IMG/VR virus record: IMGVR_UViG_3300046006_004229
Span: 1-29,627 of that record
DNA length: 29,627 nucleotides
Reading direction: 5' to 3' (one strand)
From: a virus
In this document: positions 20,825 to 28,868 of the stretch, piece after piece
Layout: every line of letters starts with the position of its first letter
Numbering within the stretch: the stretch's first letter is position 1
Program-made: the position numbers and the translations under genes
The notes under the pieces: generated by a model
Seen by the model: only the letters and a program-made list of their open reading frames with translations
The model's database searches: none
What the model was told of the DNA's origin: nothing

Positions 20825-21717
20825 TTGTAAAATTCATTTAAATATTCATGTAAACATACTTTCCAATTTCTCATATAATTTTTTCCTAAATCATTTAAAG
20901 ATTTATTTATTAATTTTTCTGAGTATGGACGTGGAGCGAAATATTCTGTTTTAAAATAATCACTATCCACTTTATTAATTGTTAGTCCTAAATTAAGATA
21001 TTCATTAATAGCAACCGCTGTCTCATATCTACTTGCTTCACCTTCACTTACCATATTATATAACCCATAAGGTAATTCTTCTTCAATATGTCTTAAAATT
21101 GATGAAGCAAAATCTTTAGTATAAGTAGGAACACCTAATTTATCATCAACTACAAATAATTCTTTAGTTCCTGATTCTACTTGTTTCATAATTTTATTTA
21201 TGAACTTTTTATCTTTATCAGGTCCACCTCCCATCATCCATCCTGCTCTGAATATCCAGTATTTAGGGTAGTTTTGGTTTAATAAAAGTTGTTCTGTAAA
21301 ATATTTACTTTTACCATAAGTACTTAATGGAAATGGTTGATCTTCTTCAGTATAAAATTCTTTATCATTACCAAATATTCCTGCTGTACTAATAAAAACA
21401 TAAGGTATATTTAAATCCTTAGCTAAATTAAATAAATGAATAGCAGCTATAGTATTTGTTGAATAACAATCATCTTGTTCTTTTTCACAATATTCTAAAT
21501 CTACTAAAGCAGCAAAATTCAAAATAATATCTGGTTTATAATTATTTATTAAGTCAGTTGTATATTTTAAATCTCTAATATCACACCAACTAATATTTTC
21601 TGAAGTATCTTTATCTGTTAGTAAAAAATCTTTAGTATCAACAAGATTTTGTAATGTTGTACCTAACATTCCATTTGCTCCAGCTATAAATACTTTAGTA
21701 TATTTTGTATTTTTCAT
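20821..21717 (-). CDS. rmlD-like: RmlD-like NDP-sugar reductase (extended SDR)
   Basis: 298 aa. Rossmann glycine motif G13-A-N-G16-M-L-G19 (FIAGANGMLG), NFAALVDLEYCE (67-78) and the active-site Y134-x-x-x-K138 (STYGKSKYF). This is the layout of dTDP-4-dehydrorhamnose reductase and related sugar reductases. RmlA, RmlB and RmlC are not in the window, so the substrate would come from the host or another part of the genome. The first strand starts at residue 8, which rules out a much later ATG. Promoter P9 lies 4 nt upstream. Confidence 0.85.
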   Translation of the reverse strand: MKNTKYTKVFIAGANGMLGTTLQNLVDTKDFLLTDKDTSENISWCDIRDLKYTTDLINNYKPDIILNFAALVDLEYCEKEQDDCYSTNTIAAIHLFNLAKDLNIPYVFISTAGIFGNDKEFYTEEDQPFPLSTYGKSKYFTEQLLLNQNYPKYWIFRAGWMMGGGPDKDKKFINKIMKQVESGTKELFVVDDKLGVPTYTKDFASSILRHIEEELPYGLYNMVSEGEASRYETAVAINEYLNLGLTINKVDSDYFKTEYFAPRPYSEKLINKSLNDLGKNYMRNWKVCLHEYLNEFYK

Positions 21718-21721
21718 GTTG

Positions 21722-21753
21722 TTAATATAACTATCTTAAATTGATTGACCAAA
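21722..21753 (-). promoter_or_regulatory. Bacteroidota-type promoter P9, 4 nt from the ATG
   Basis: TTTGG (21753-21749), 19-nt spacer, TATATTAA (21729-21722) on the minus strand; ATG at 21717-21715, leaving 4 nt (CAAC). The promoter lies partly within the end of the upstream glycosyltransferase gene. Confidence 0.7.
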
Positions 21754-22605
21754 TTTTATTAATTCACTTCTTAAATTATTATTGGCTATTTGTTTAAATT
21801 CTTCTTGTTTATCTATTAATGATAAGTAACTTTTATATGGACTAAATCTGAATAAATGATCTTCAATTATAATTTCATTTTCTAAAACATACTGATTTAC
21901 ATCAATTCCTTTTTGTTTCATCATTTCTGAACAATACATAATATATGTATCTTCTAAACCATAATGACCTAATGATTCAGGAATTGTTATTTTTTTAGCT
22001 AATGGAGTACTTATAATAGTTGCCCATCCACCACCAAATTTAAATCCATCAATTGGACTCACAGTGACATTTCCTAATGATTTATTATGTTTGTATGGAT
22101 CTCTACTTTGAAAATGAATACCATCATTTTTATATTGATCATTAACTATAACATTCCAACTATCATCCCACATTGGGGTTGTTTGAGGTGTTAAAATAAA
22201 GTATGGTTGATCTTTTTTTAATACATTAACAGCATTAGTTATATAATAAAGTAAATTATTACTAAAAAATATATCAGTGTCTAATATTAATAAAGCATCT
22301 GCTTCTGTTTCTTTAAATGCTTTTCTACGATGTGAAACACATCCTTGAATACTATCATCTGTATTCACTTCAAACTTAGTTTTAGCCCAAGTTTTAGTAA
22401 GTTCTTCTAATTGATTAAACTTTTCAATAAAAAAGGCTTTGCGAATATTAGATGTTTGCCAATACACTAAATTAGTGTTTAAAACAACGTCTACTAGTAT
22501 TTCGTCGCTTTCATTTAATTGACTAGCATTATGTTTTAAATCAATTAAAATACGTTCTAACTGGTCGATTTCGTGGGGTAATGTATGTATAACTATTTGG
22601 AGCAT
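21736..22605 (-). CDS. Glycosyltransferase-like protein (GT-A)
   Basis: 289 aa. ADALLILDTDIFFSN (102-116) gives a clear D109-T-D111 metal-binding motif after a hydrophobic strand, and SHRRKAFKETEADAL is a typical preceding helix. The later FKFGGGWATIISTP and LGHYGLEDTYIMYCSE resemble the acceptor and catalytic segments of GT2-related enzymes. Soluble. Its start overlaps the end of the GT10-like gene by 13 nt, and its 3' end contains the -33 box of P9. Confidence 0.8.
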   Translation of the reverse strand: MLQIVIHTLPHEIDQLERILIDLKHNASQLNESDEILVDVVLNTNLVYWQTSNIRKAFFIEKFNQLEELTKTWAKTKFEVNTDDSIQGCVSHRRKAFKETEADALLILDTDIFFSNNLLYYITNAVNVLKKDQPYFILTPQTTPMWDDSWNVIVNDQYKNDGIHFQSRDPYKHNKSLGNVTVSPIDGFKFGGGWATIISTPLAKKITIPESLGHYGLEDTYIMYCSEMMKQKGIDVNQYVLENEIIIEDHLFRFSPYKSYLSLIDKQEEFKQIANNNLRSELIKFGQSI

Positions 22606-23411
22606 AAACCGCTTAATGTAAAAATTTCTGTTATTTTATCTATAATACTTTGTTCGTAACTAATATAATTAAGAGCTAATTGGTAATTATTTTCAATACT
22701 TTCTTTTTTTAGTTCATATATTTTAGGAGTAAGATATCTTGTTAAATGTATTAAATCATCAACATTCTCAAATTTAAATAAACCTGACTCATCAAAATGA
22801 TCCTTAATATTTGAACATCCCCAATATATAGGAATAGTTTTCATTAAGAAACAATCTAATATTTTTTCACTAAAGTATCCTCTATGTGAAAAATTTTCAA
22901 TTACTACTCCAAACATTGAGTTTCCAAATACTGTTTCTTTACCTATACGAGCATCATCTTCATTATGTCTATCACCTATTGTTTTATAAAAATTGGTAGG
23001 CATTTTAAATTCTTTTTCCCTATCTAAAATTTCATGACGTAATTGATGACCATAAGATTTTAATAATGTTCCACATAAGTGAGCTAATTCAAATTTTTTC
23101 TCATGTTCTTTTTCATATTGATCTGGTTTAAACCAAGTTTGACCAAAGGAAAAATATGTTGAGTTAAGTAAAGTATTTAATAATTTATCATTCCAAGTCA
23201 ATATGACTGAGAATAAATCTTTATTTGTAATAGTCCATTCATGTAAACCAAAATATTCATTTGGTTCTGCTAAAACCATTATATTGATTTCTGAAAGATC
23301 ATCTTGGTGTTTAGGAATATCATCTACAAATAAAGAAAAATTGATATGGTTTAAATGTTCAAGTTTTTGTTTGAACACATCTGGATTAAAAAACTTAGAA
23401 AATACTTTCAT
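22593..23411 (-). CDS. GT10-like (fucosyltransferase-type) glycosyltransferase
   Basis: 272 aa. Residues 167-201 carry the GT10 C-terminal signature: FGVVIENFSHRGYFSEKI then TIPIYWGCSNI, equivalent to 'F...EN....gY.TEKi.da...P.YwG' in alpha-1,3-fucosyltransferases. The N-terminal half is less conserved, as usual. It would transfer a 6-deoxyhexose or similar sugar from a GDP- or dTDP-sugar. The nearby RmlD-like reductase supports a 6-deoxyhexose. Three nt after a methyltransferase gene. Confidence 0.85.
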   Translation of the reverse strand: MKVFSKFFNPDVFKQKLEHLNHINFSLFVDDIPKHQDDLSEINIMVLAEPNEYFGLHEWTITNKDLFSVILTWNDKLLNTLLNSTYFSFGQTWFKPDQYEKEHEKKFELAHLCGTLLKSYGHQLRHEILDREKEFKMPTNFYKTIGDRHNEDDARIGKETVFGNSMFGVVIENFSHRGYFSEKILDCFLMKTIPIYWGCSNIKDHFDESGLFKFENVDDLIHLTRYLTPKIYELKKESIENNYQLALNYISYEQSIIDKITEIFTLSGLCSK

Positions 23412-23414
23412 CTA

Positions 23415-23966
23415 TTAATCAGTAAAATATATCCAACAACCTTCGGTTTCATAAATTATTTTGTCTTCAAAAAACTCATGTACTGCTTTTTTTACATCAT
23501 CACACCAAGTATAATCATGTCCTGCTATTACTCCACCTTTTTTAAGTTTTGGAAACCAAGCATTAATATCTTTTTTAACACTCTCATAATCATGAGCAGC
23601 ATCAATAAAAATAAAATCTAAACTTTCATCTGTATAATAATTTGCTCCATCCCAAGATAAAGCTTTAACAGGCTTTATTTGATGTTTAACAGGTTCAATA
23701 TTATTTAAAAATGTTTCATATAAATTTTCAAATTGATCTTCAGGTATTTCTGTTTGTGAGGGAACAAAATCCCAAGTATCAACACAGTCAAACTTAATAT
23801 TTTTTCCTGAATTAATAATTTCTACTGCCATATAAGCAGCACTCATTCCTTTCCAAGTACCAACCTCAACAAAATGAGAATTGGTTGGAAATTTATCTAC
23901 AATCATTGAATATAATCCAGGATATGTAAACCAATTTTCACCTAATGTTTTATAAAAATGTTCCAT
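23415..23966 (-). CDS. Class I SAM-dependent methyltransferase (Methyltransf_24 type)
   Basis: 183 aa. Motif I is FVEVGTWKGMSA (E34-V-G-T-W-K-G), motif II is FDCVDTWD (D63), and IDAAHDYESVKKD (121-133) with KKGGVIAGHDY (142-152) are the hallmarks of the Methyltransf_24 group, found often in glycan clusters of bacteria and cyanophages. Likely O-methylates a sugar. Spacing of 1 nt to the next methyltransferase. Confidence 0.9.
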   Translation of the reverse strand: MEHFYKTLGENWFTYPGLYSMIVDKFPTNSHFVEVGTWKGMSAAYMAVEIINSGKNIKFDCVDTWDFVPSQTEIPEDQFENLYETFLNNIEPVKHQIKPVKALSWDGANYYTDESLDFIFIDAAHDYESVKKDINAWFPKLKKGGVIAGHDYTWCDDVKKAVHEFFEDKIIYETEGCWIYFTD

Positions 23967-23967
23967 G

Positions 23968-24492
23968 TTATTTTGTCGCTGCTATATTTAAACTCATTAA
24001 TATTCCGTTTTCTTTATCCATGTGAGGTAAATATGATTTACTAAAATCGTCTCCTAGATAGTCTTCAGTATTCCATTCTGATATTGTTGTATAACCCATA
24101 GCTCTTAAATCATTAGATAAAGTATGGTAATCAAAAGTAATGTAATGATAGTTTTCATCATAATCTTGACCACCATAAAGTAATCCAATTAATGATTTTA
24201 AATCACCAGTCTTATTATAATAAGTACAAATCGCACTAAAATTAGGAATTGCTAAACGTAATGTACCTCCTGGTTTTAAAATTTCTAACCAACGTTTAAG
24301 TACTTCTTTATACTCCCATCTTCCAAAATGTTCTAATACATGACAAGCATATATTTCATCTACTGAATTTTCTTTATAATTTCGTAAAAAACGAATATTA
24401 TTAACTTCATCTACTCCAGGTAAATATCTAATATCAATATTAGTATAACCTTCTAAATGTTTTGTTCCGCAACCTAAATGCAATTTTATCAT
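23968..24492 (-). CDS. Class I SAM-dependent methyltransferase-like protein
   Basis: 174 aa. LHLGCGTKHLEGYTNID (4-20) is motif I followed by the acidic D20 of motif II. VDEIYACHVLEHFGRWE and EILKPGGTLRLAIPN complete the Methyltransf_11-like pattern, although the fold is short. Family clear; substrate unknown. Overlaps the GT2 gene by 4 nt. Confidence 0.85.
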   Translation of the reverse strand: MIKLHLGCGTKHLEGYTNIDIRYLPGVDEVNNIRFLRNYKENSVDEIYACHVLEHFGRWEYKEVLKRWLEILKPGGTLRLAIPNFSAICTYYNKTGDLKSLIGLLYGGQDYDENYHYITFDYHTLSNDLRAMGYTTISEWNTEDYLGDDFSKSYLPHMDKENGILMSLNIAATK

Positions 24493-25121
24493 ATTGTCTC
24501 GTAAAATTTATTTTGTTTTTCTTGTTTTGTAATTGATTTATGATGGTATAAACAAAAATCTTCATCTTCATAAGGTAAAGTAGCTACATTCATGTACCCA
24601 TCTAATATTTCATGAACTTTATTTTTCCACTTAATCCCTTTATTTAATTTAAGTATTCTCATTTGTGGATCAGGAAAGTTTATTCTGTTCTTTTCATCTA
24701 CTTTCCATCCCCATTGATCAATATGTTGTTGAGTAAGTCCTTCTACTATATTAACTCTAGGAACATAATAACAATCAACATCTAAATTCATTTCAAGTAC
24801 TTTTTTAATATTTTCAATCAAAAATGGATTTGGAATTTCATCAGCATCTATTTGAAATAAGTAATCACCTGTAGCCCATGTTAATAATTGATTTTTAAAA
24901 GTAGCAAAATCTCCATTTAAACGAGAATCTATTACTATTAACTGTTCATTATATATTTTTTTACAATTATTAAGTAATCTTGATATATCTGAATTGGTTT
25001 TATCTAAGTCTCGTAAAACTATAATTTCATCATTCTCATTGATGAGAGGACGCATATGGATCAATAATTGTTCTAATTCGTCTCTCTCATCACAAACTGT
25101 TATTCCGTAACTTATTTTCAT
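24489..25121 (-). CDS. GT2-like glycosyltransferase
   Basis: 210 aa. GITVCDERDELEQLL (6-20) is a GT2 start, FATFKNQLLTWATGDYLFQIDADE (72-95) gives the D92-A-D94-E95 metal-binding motif. KWKNKVHEILDGY follows, matching the 'W.g.vHE' region of the WaaE/KdtX-type GT2 enzymes. So this is a probable lipopolysaccharide-core-like or capsule-like GT. Starts in a 4-nt overlap with the 101-aa gene. Confidence 0.87.
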   Translation of the reverse strand: MKISYGITVCDERDELEQLLIHMRPLINENDEIIVLRDLDKTNSDISRLLNNCKKIYNEQLIVIDSRLNGDFATFKNQLLTWATGDYLFQIDADEIPNPFLIENIKKVLEMNLDVDCYYVPRVNIVEGLTQQHIDQWGWKVDEKNRINFPDPQMRILKLNKGIKWKNKVHEILDGYMNVATLPYEDEDFCLYHHKSITKQEKQNKFYETI

Positions 25122-25423
25122 CCTTTAAGTATTGTTTTTCCATTATTAGTAAAATCATAAGTTACAGTAGTGCTATTTCCAGTTCCTGTTCCTGTTCCAC
25201 AATATGTTTCATATGGATATTTTGGTGGATATATATATGGATTTACGGTTGGTGTTGGTGGATTGAAATCAATAATTTTTTTACCTACTTGAGATAATTT
25301 TTGTTTAATTGTTACTAATCCTGGAGATAAAGTAGTTACTTCTAATCCTTTACCTTGAGGTAGATTGTTTTCTAACCCATCTAAATAGCCCTCAAGCCAT
25401 TGTATAAATTCTTCTGGTCTCAT
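25118..25423 (-). CDS. Small phage protein with Pro/Gly/Thr-rich tail, probably leaderless mRNA
   Basis: 101 aa. N-terminus MRPEEFIQWLEGYLDGLENN, a phage-type helical head, then a Pro/Tyr-rich segment (NPYIYPPKYPYETYCG) and a Gly/Thr stretch (GTGTGTGNSTT). No membrane segment. The N-terminal MxPEEFIxW block is what I would expect at a true start, so promoter P10, whose -7 box lies 4 nt before the ATG, predicts a leaderless transcript. Overlaps the GT2 gene by 4 nt. Confidence 0.7.
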   Translation of the reverse strand: MRPEEFIQWLEGYLDGLENNLPQGKGLEVTTLSPGLVTIKQKLSQVGKKIIDFNPPTPTVNPYIYPPKYPYETYCGTGTGTGNSTTVTYDFTNNGKTILKG

Positions 25424-25427
25424 ATTA

Positions 25428-25459
25428 TTAATATAACATTATTCTGGTAAAAGGCCAAG
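25428..25459 (-). promoter_or_regulatory. Bacteroidota-type promoter P10, 4 nt from the ATG
   Basis: CTTGG (25459-25455, one mismatch from TTTGG), 19-nt spacer, TATATTAA (25435-25428) on the minus strand; ATG at 25423-25421, leaving 4 nt (TAAT). The -33 box lies in the end of the zinc-ribbon gene. Confidence 0.65.
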
Positions 25460-25888
25460 GTAAGTTAAAGCTTCTATAAACTCTTTTTCTTCAAAGAACT
25501 TTTGAGTTGTCATATCCATTCTCCACTTAGGAGAAGTACCGTCTTTAAGTTTATATTTATCTTTTTCTGACTCAAGTACTAATGTTGCTTTAACAGCTGC
25601 CCATTTCCAATTTGAGGCACTATTACCACTAGCAAACACCATTCCTTTATCAGGGATATTTACAGTTGAAGGCATCCATATTTTTCCTTCTTCATCTTCC
25701 ACCATTAAGGCTTTATATAAATCAGGAAGTACTTCCATTTGTTCTTTTAAAAACTCACTATCTGGTTTTATTATTGAGTTAGATATAAAACCACATCCAT
25801 AACACCAGAAATTTTTTATTCCTGGTGATACTTCTACCGCGTAACAGGCATTGCCTCCACAACGTGAACATTCTATTAATTCGTCCAT
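25439..25888 (-). CDS. Zinc-ribbon phage protein, unknown function (149 aa)
   Basis: 149 aa. N-terminal zinc ribbon: C8-x-x-C11 and C29-x-x-C32 (ECSRCGG...FWCYGCG). The rest is mixed alpha/beta (GKIWMPSTVNIPDKGMVFAS and SNWKWAAVKATLV). Proteins with this ribbon and a body of about 110 residues are known to me as conserved phage genes of unknown role. One nt after the GT-B gene's stop. Nucleic-acid or protein binding is inferred from the ribbon. Confidence 0.75.
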   Translation of the reverse strand: MDELIECSRCGGNACYAVEVSPGIKNFWCYGCGFISNSIIKPDSEFLKEQMEVLPDLYKALMVEDEEGKIWMPSTVNIPDKGMVFASGNSASNWKWAAVKATLVLESEKDKYKLKDGTSPKWRMDMTTQKFFEEKEFIEALTYLGLLPE

Positions 25889-25889
25889 A

Positions 25890-27194
25890 TTATATTTTAG
25901 TTAATTTTGGTAATTCTATTTTCTTTAATTGAGGTAAAATTAAAGGTATTGCTTTTGGAAATGTAGGAATATATTGGGTCAATAGTGAATCAGCTTTTTC
26001 CTTCATTTTATCCCAATTAAATTCAGTTTTACTTTTATATGCTTGACGTTTTGCTCCATCAGTATAATTTTTATAGTTTTCAAATACGTCTTTTAAATAA
26101 TGACCTATTTCTCCAGCATTTGGAGTAAACCATTGTGATTCTCGTATTAAGAACTGATTTACAGCACTTGGATGAACATTTTTAAGTTCTCCGTTTATTA
26201 AACTACAAAACTCTTTATTTAAAAAATCCATATGTCCACTCCATGCTGTTGTTATAAGTGGTTTTTTCATTAAACTAAATTCAAGTAATGGTCTTCCAAA
26301 TCCTTCACCTTTAGTTAAATTAACCATAGCTTTTACTTTTGGATGATTATAAATTTGATTTATTTCCTCATCAGTGAAATCACTATGTAAAAGATAAATA
26401 TTAGGTAAATTAGTTGATTCAACTGTTTCTCTTATTTGTTGAATTTTATTTAATATATCTTCTCTATCAGTATATGATGATACAGCACCTGATGTTTTTA
26501 GTATTAATGCTGGTTTTTTGGTTTTGTTTTTGAATGTTTCAAAAAATGCTTTAATTAATAAAGCTGTATTTTTTCTATCTTCACCAATATCACCTTGAAC
26601 CCAATGTCCTAAATATAAGTAAGCGAAATCTTCTTTAATACTATCTAATGCTTTAGATAAATCAGTTTCAGGAATGGTTTCTAGTACTTTATATAAATCA
26701 ATATTAGCTCCTTCAAATAATACTTCAACTGGTTTTTCTAATTGAATAGTACCTTCAACTTGATTAGTTTGTTTATTACGTCTTTCAAATTTACTAGTTT
26801 CAAATACTTGTTTTGAATGATTAGAAGAAACTATAGTTAAATTCATTCTATTAACTCCTTCAATCCAATCTGGTGGGCATATAGTAGTTTCAACACCCGC
26901 TGTAAAACCAATGTTATACTTACCTATAGGTGTGAATTCATTAGGTACTGTGATTTGTGCCCATATATCAGGTTGTTTAGGTAATTGAGGTGCATTTAAC
27001 CTATATTGATATAAAAATCCCCATTCAGGATTATCTTTACAAAATCCCCAAGCACAATCACCCCAACGTTGTGGTAGTAATTGAACTTCATACTTATCTA
27101 AAGCGATAATTGCTTTTATTAAATCTCGACTACGTGCTCCATACCCTGAATAGGTGTCAAATGGAGAACTTATTATAAATAACGGTTTACTCAT
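25890..27194 (-). CDS. GT-B glycosyltransferase (GT1/GT4 type)
   Basis: 434 aa. N-terminal Rossmann-like domain with SPFDTYSGYGARSRDLIKAI (10-29), C-terminal donor-binding domain with LGHWVQGDIGEDRKNT (195-210) and TKGEGFGRPLLEFSLMKKPL (294-313), in which E297 and E305 are the EX7E catalytic pair of GT4 retaining enzymes. No membrane segment. It probably transfers a sugar from a nucleotide donor. It is adjacent to another GT-B (1 nt), suggesting sequential steps. Confidence 0.9.
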   Translation of the reverse strand: MSKPLFIISSPFDTYSGYGARSRDLIKAIIALDKYEVQLLPQRWGDCAWGFCKDNPEWGFLYQYRLNAPQLPKQPDIWAQITVPNEFTPIGKYNIGFTAGVETTICPPDWIEGVNRMNLTIVSSNHSKQVFETSKFERRNKQTNQVEGTIQLEKPVEVLFEGANIDLYKVLETIPETDLSKALDSIKEDFAYLYLGHWVQGDIGEDRKNTALLIKAFFETFKNKTKKPALILKTSGAVSSYTDREDILNKIQQIRETVESTNLPNIYLLHSDFTDEEINQIYNHPKVKAMVNLTKGEGFGRPLLEFSLMKKPLITTAWSGHMDFLNKEFCSLINGELKNVHPSAVNQFLIRESQWFTPNAGEIGHYLKDVFENYKNYTDGAKRQAYKSKTEFNWDKMKEKADSLLTQYIPTFPKAIPLILPQLKKIELPKLTKI

Positions 27195-27195
27195 T

Positions 27196-28641
27196 TTAGT
27201 AAATTAATTTATGGTTTAAAACTCTTTTTTTAACTTCGTTTGTGTTTATTAATTCAAATTTTTCTCTTGGTTTCCAAGTTGAAAATAATCCATCTATAGC
27301 ATCAATAACTCTATTAGACATTTTTTCACTAGTAAATCCAGCTTCATCACTTATCGCCCATTCTCTACCTGATAATCCTCTTTCTACTCTTTCACTAATT
27401 GGCATCCAATATAATTCTGAAATACATTCTGCAGCATCTTCTGGTCTGCATCTATCATCAAAAATATAAGGTGTTGGAGGTGAACCCATGATTGAAATGT
27501 TACTTGGAAATACTGGAAATGCCCATTTACCATGTTTTTTATAAGTACCTCTATGATTAGAAGGAATGTTTTCATCAAAATCAATCCATTCACCTTTATC
27601 ATTTTCAAATCTCATTTGATCTTGCATTCCACCTGTTACATTAGCTATAATAGGTAATCCAGCTAATAATGCTTCTGTTAAACTTAATCCCCATCCTTCA
27701 TTTGATGTTAATAAAATTTGAGCATCAGATAAATTATAAAGAAAATTCATTTGTTGTGGATTTAATTTACCAGTTGAAAATATGATATTGTCTTCATATC
27801 CTTCAAAAAATAATTCTTTAATTGCTCTTAAATCAGTACCATGTTCACTTACTAATTCAGTATGTAATACTAAAGCACATTTTTGAGCTTTTTCTTTAGG
27901 TAATGTATCTAAAAACAATCTAAACGCCATCATAGTATCAGGTATTTGTTTACGGCGAATATTTCTTGAGTTAAAGAATAATGTAAAATCATATTCTTTA
28001 TTTTTTAATATAGTCTTTTTAAATGTTAAAAATTCTTTCCATTCAGTATCATTCTCAGTTAGTGGTTTAAATGTTTTTTCATTTAATCCATGAGGTACAT
28101 ACTTAAGAATTCTGTTTTTTGCTTTATCACCTAAAACTAATCTATTAATGTTTACAGTTTGTTTTGAAATACCTAATAGTAAATCACAAGCTTCATAATA
28201 TGGTTTATTATAGTGTGGTGCTGGTAAATCGTCCCAAATATTTAAATATACAATAGGAGTTGTTTTTCTAATTTCATTTTCAATACTAAATAACCAAGCG
28301 AAATACCTTGGATCAGTAATTAAAAATATAGCGTCTGGTTTTTCTATTTCTAACATTTGACGTAAAAATGAAGAATCACCGTATCCATTAACAGGATAAA
28401 TTACAACAGATGAATCTGTTATTCCAGCGTGAATGTTTGTATCTGCGGATAAATCTAAACGTTTACCCATTTCAGGATGTTCAATTGCTCCTCCAACATT
28501 AACCCAGTTAAAGTGATGACATGAATTTACAACTAATTCTCTTGCAACTGTTGCTACTCCTGAGTGGACTCTAATGTCATCACAAATAAGTAGAATTTTT
28601 TTCCTGTCTTTTTGAGGAACGTAACCTAATTTGTCTTTCAT
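27196..28641 (-). CDS. GT-B glycosyltransferase (GT4 type)
   Basis: 481 aa. N-terminal domain with ICDDIRVHSGVATVARELV (19-37), C-terminal domain with FFNSRNIRRKQI (222-233; R227 and K231 phosphate contacts) and TSNEGWGLSLTEALLAGLPI (312-331), where E315 and E323 form the EX7E pair. It continues with a helical C-terminus. Together with the next gene it forms a pair of GT-B enzymes. First gene of the glycan block, 5 nt after the ribbon-helix-helix gene. Confidence 0.9.
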   Translation of the reverse strand: MKDKLGYVPQKDRKKILLICDDIRVHSGVATVARELVVNSCHHFNWVNVGGAIEHPEMGKRLDLSADTNIHAGITDSSVVIYPVNGYGDSSFLRQMLEIEKPDAIFLITDPRYFAWLFSIENEIRKTTPIVYLNIWDDLPAPHYNKPYYEACDLLLGISKQTVNINRLVLGDKAKNRILKYVPHGLNEKTFKPLTENDTEWKEFLTFKKTILKNKEYDFTLFFNSRNIRRKQIPDTMMAFRLFLDTLPKEKAQKCALVLHTELVSEHGTDLRAIKELFFEGYEDNIIFSTGKLNPQQMNFLYNLSDAQILLTSNEGWGLSLTEALLAGLPIIANVTGGMQDQMRFENDKGEWIDFDENIPSNHRGTYKKHGKWAFPVFPSNISIMGSPPTPYIFDDRCRPEDAAECISELYWMPISERVERGLSGREWAISDEAGFTSEKMSNRVIDAIDGLFSTWKPREKFELINTNEVKKRVLNHKLIY

Positions 28642-28646
28642 AAATT

Positions 28647-28835
28647 TTATTCTATTTCTTTTATTTGATGATTGTGAATTTGTTTTCTAAATGTTTCATC
28701 TGTTAAGTACAAATGAATTGATCTATCCGTTAGTTTTTGTAATGAAAACTTATATCTGATGCAACTTATCTTAAATTGGTCAAATAACTCAGGATGAACT
28801 TTTACTGATGTTAATGTTTGATCTTTTGATGACAT
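28647..28835 (-). CDS. Ribbon-helix-helix-like small protein
   Basis: 62 aa from ATG 28835 (MSSKDQTLTSVKVHPELFDQ); a longer frame from 28862 adds a hydrophobic leader with no support and was not used. TSVKVHPELFDQF would be the ribbon strand plus first helix of an RHH fold, with SLQKLTDRSIHLYL as the second helix. RHH proteins are often repressors or partition proteins. It heads the glycan block, so it may regulate it; that is inference. The leader contains TATATTTG at 28867-28860, a good -7 box without a recognisable -33 box. Confidence 0.65.
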   Translation of the reverse strand: MSSKDQTLTSVKVHPELFDQFKISCIRYKFSLQKLTDRSIHLYLTDETFRKQIHNHQIKEIE

Positions 28836-28868
28836 AATATATTTTAATATAAATATATACAAATATAT

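Noticed and set aside
738-25459. The -7 boxes as T4-type late promoters (TATAAATA)
   Set aside because: The boxes are TATATTWA and every one is paired with a -33 element at a fixed 19-nt distance, which T4 late promoters lack.
27384-27608. An alternative minus-strand frame inside the large GT-B gene
   Set aside because: It lies fully inside a well-supported glycosyltransferase with its EX7E motif in the main frame, and has no family features.
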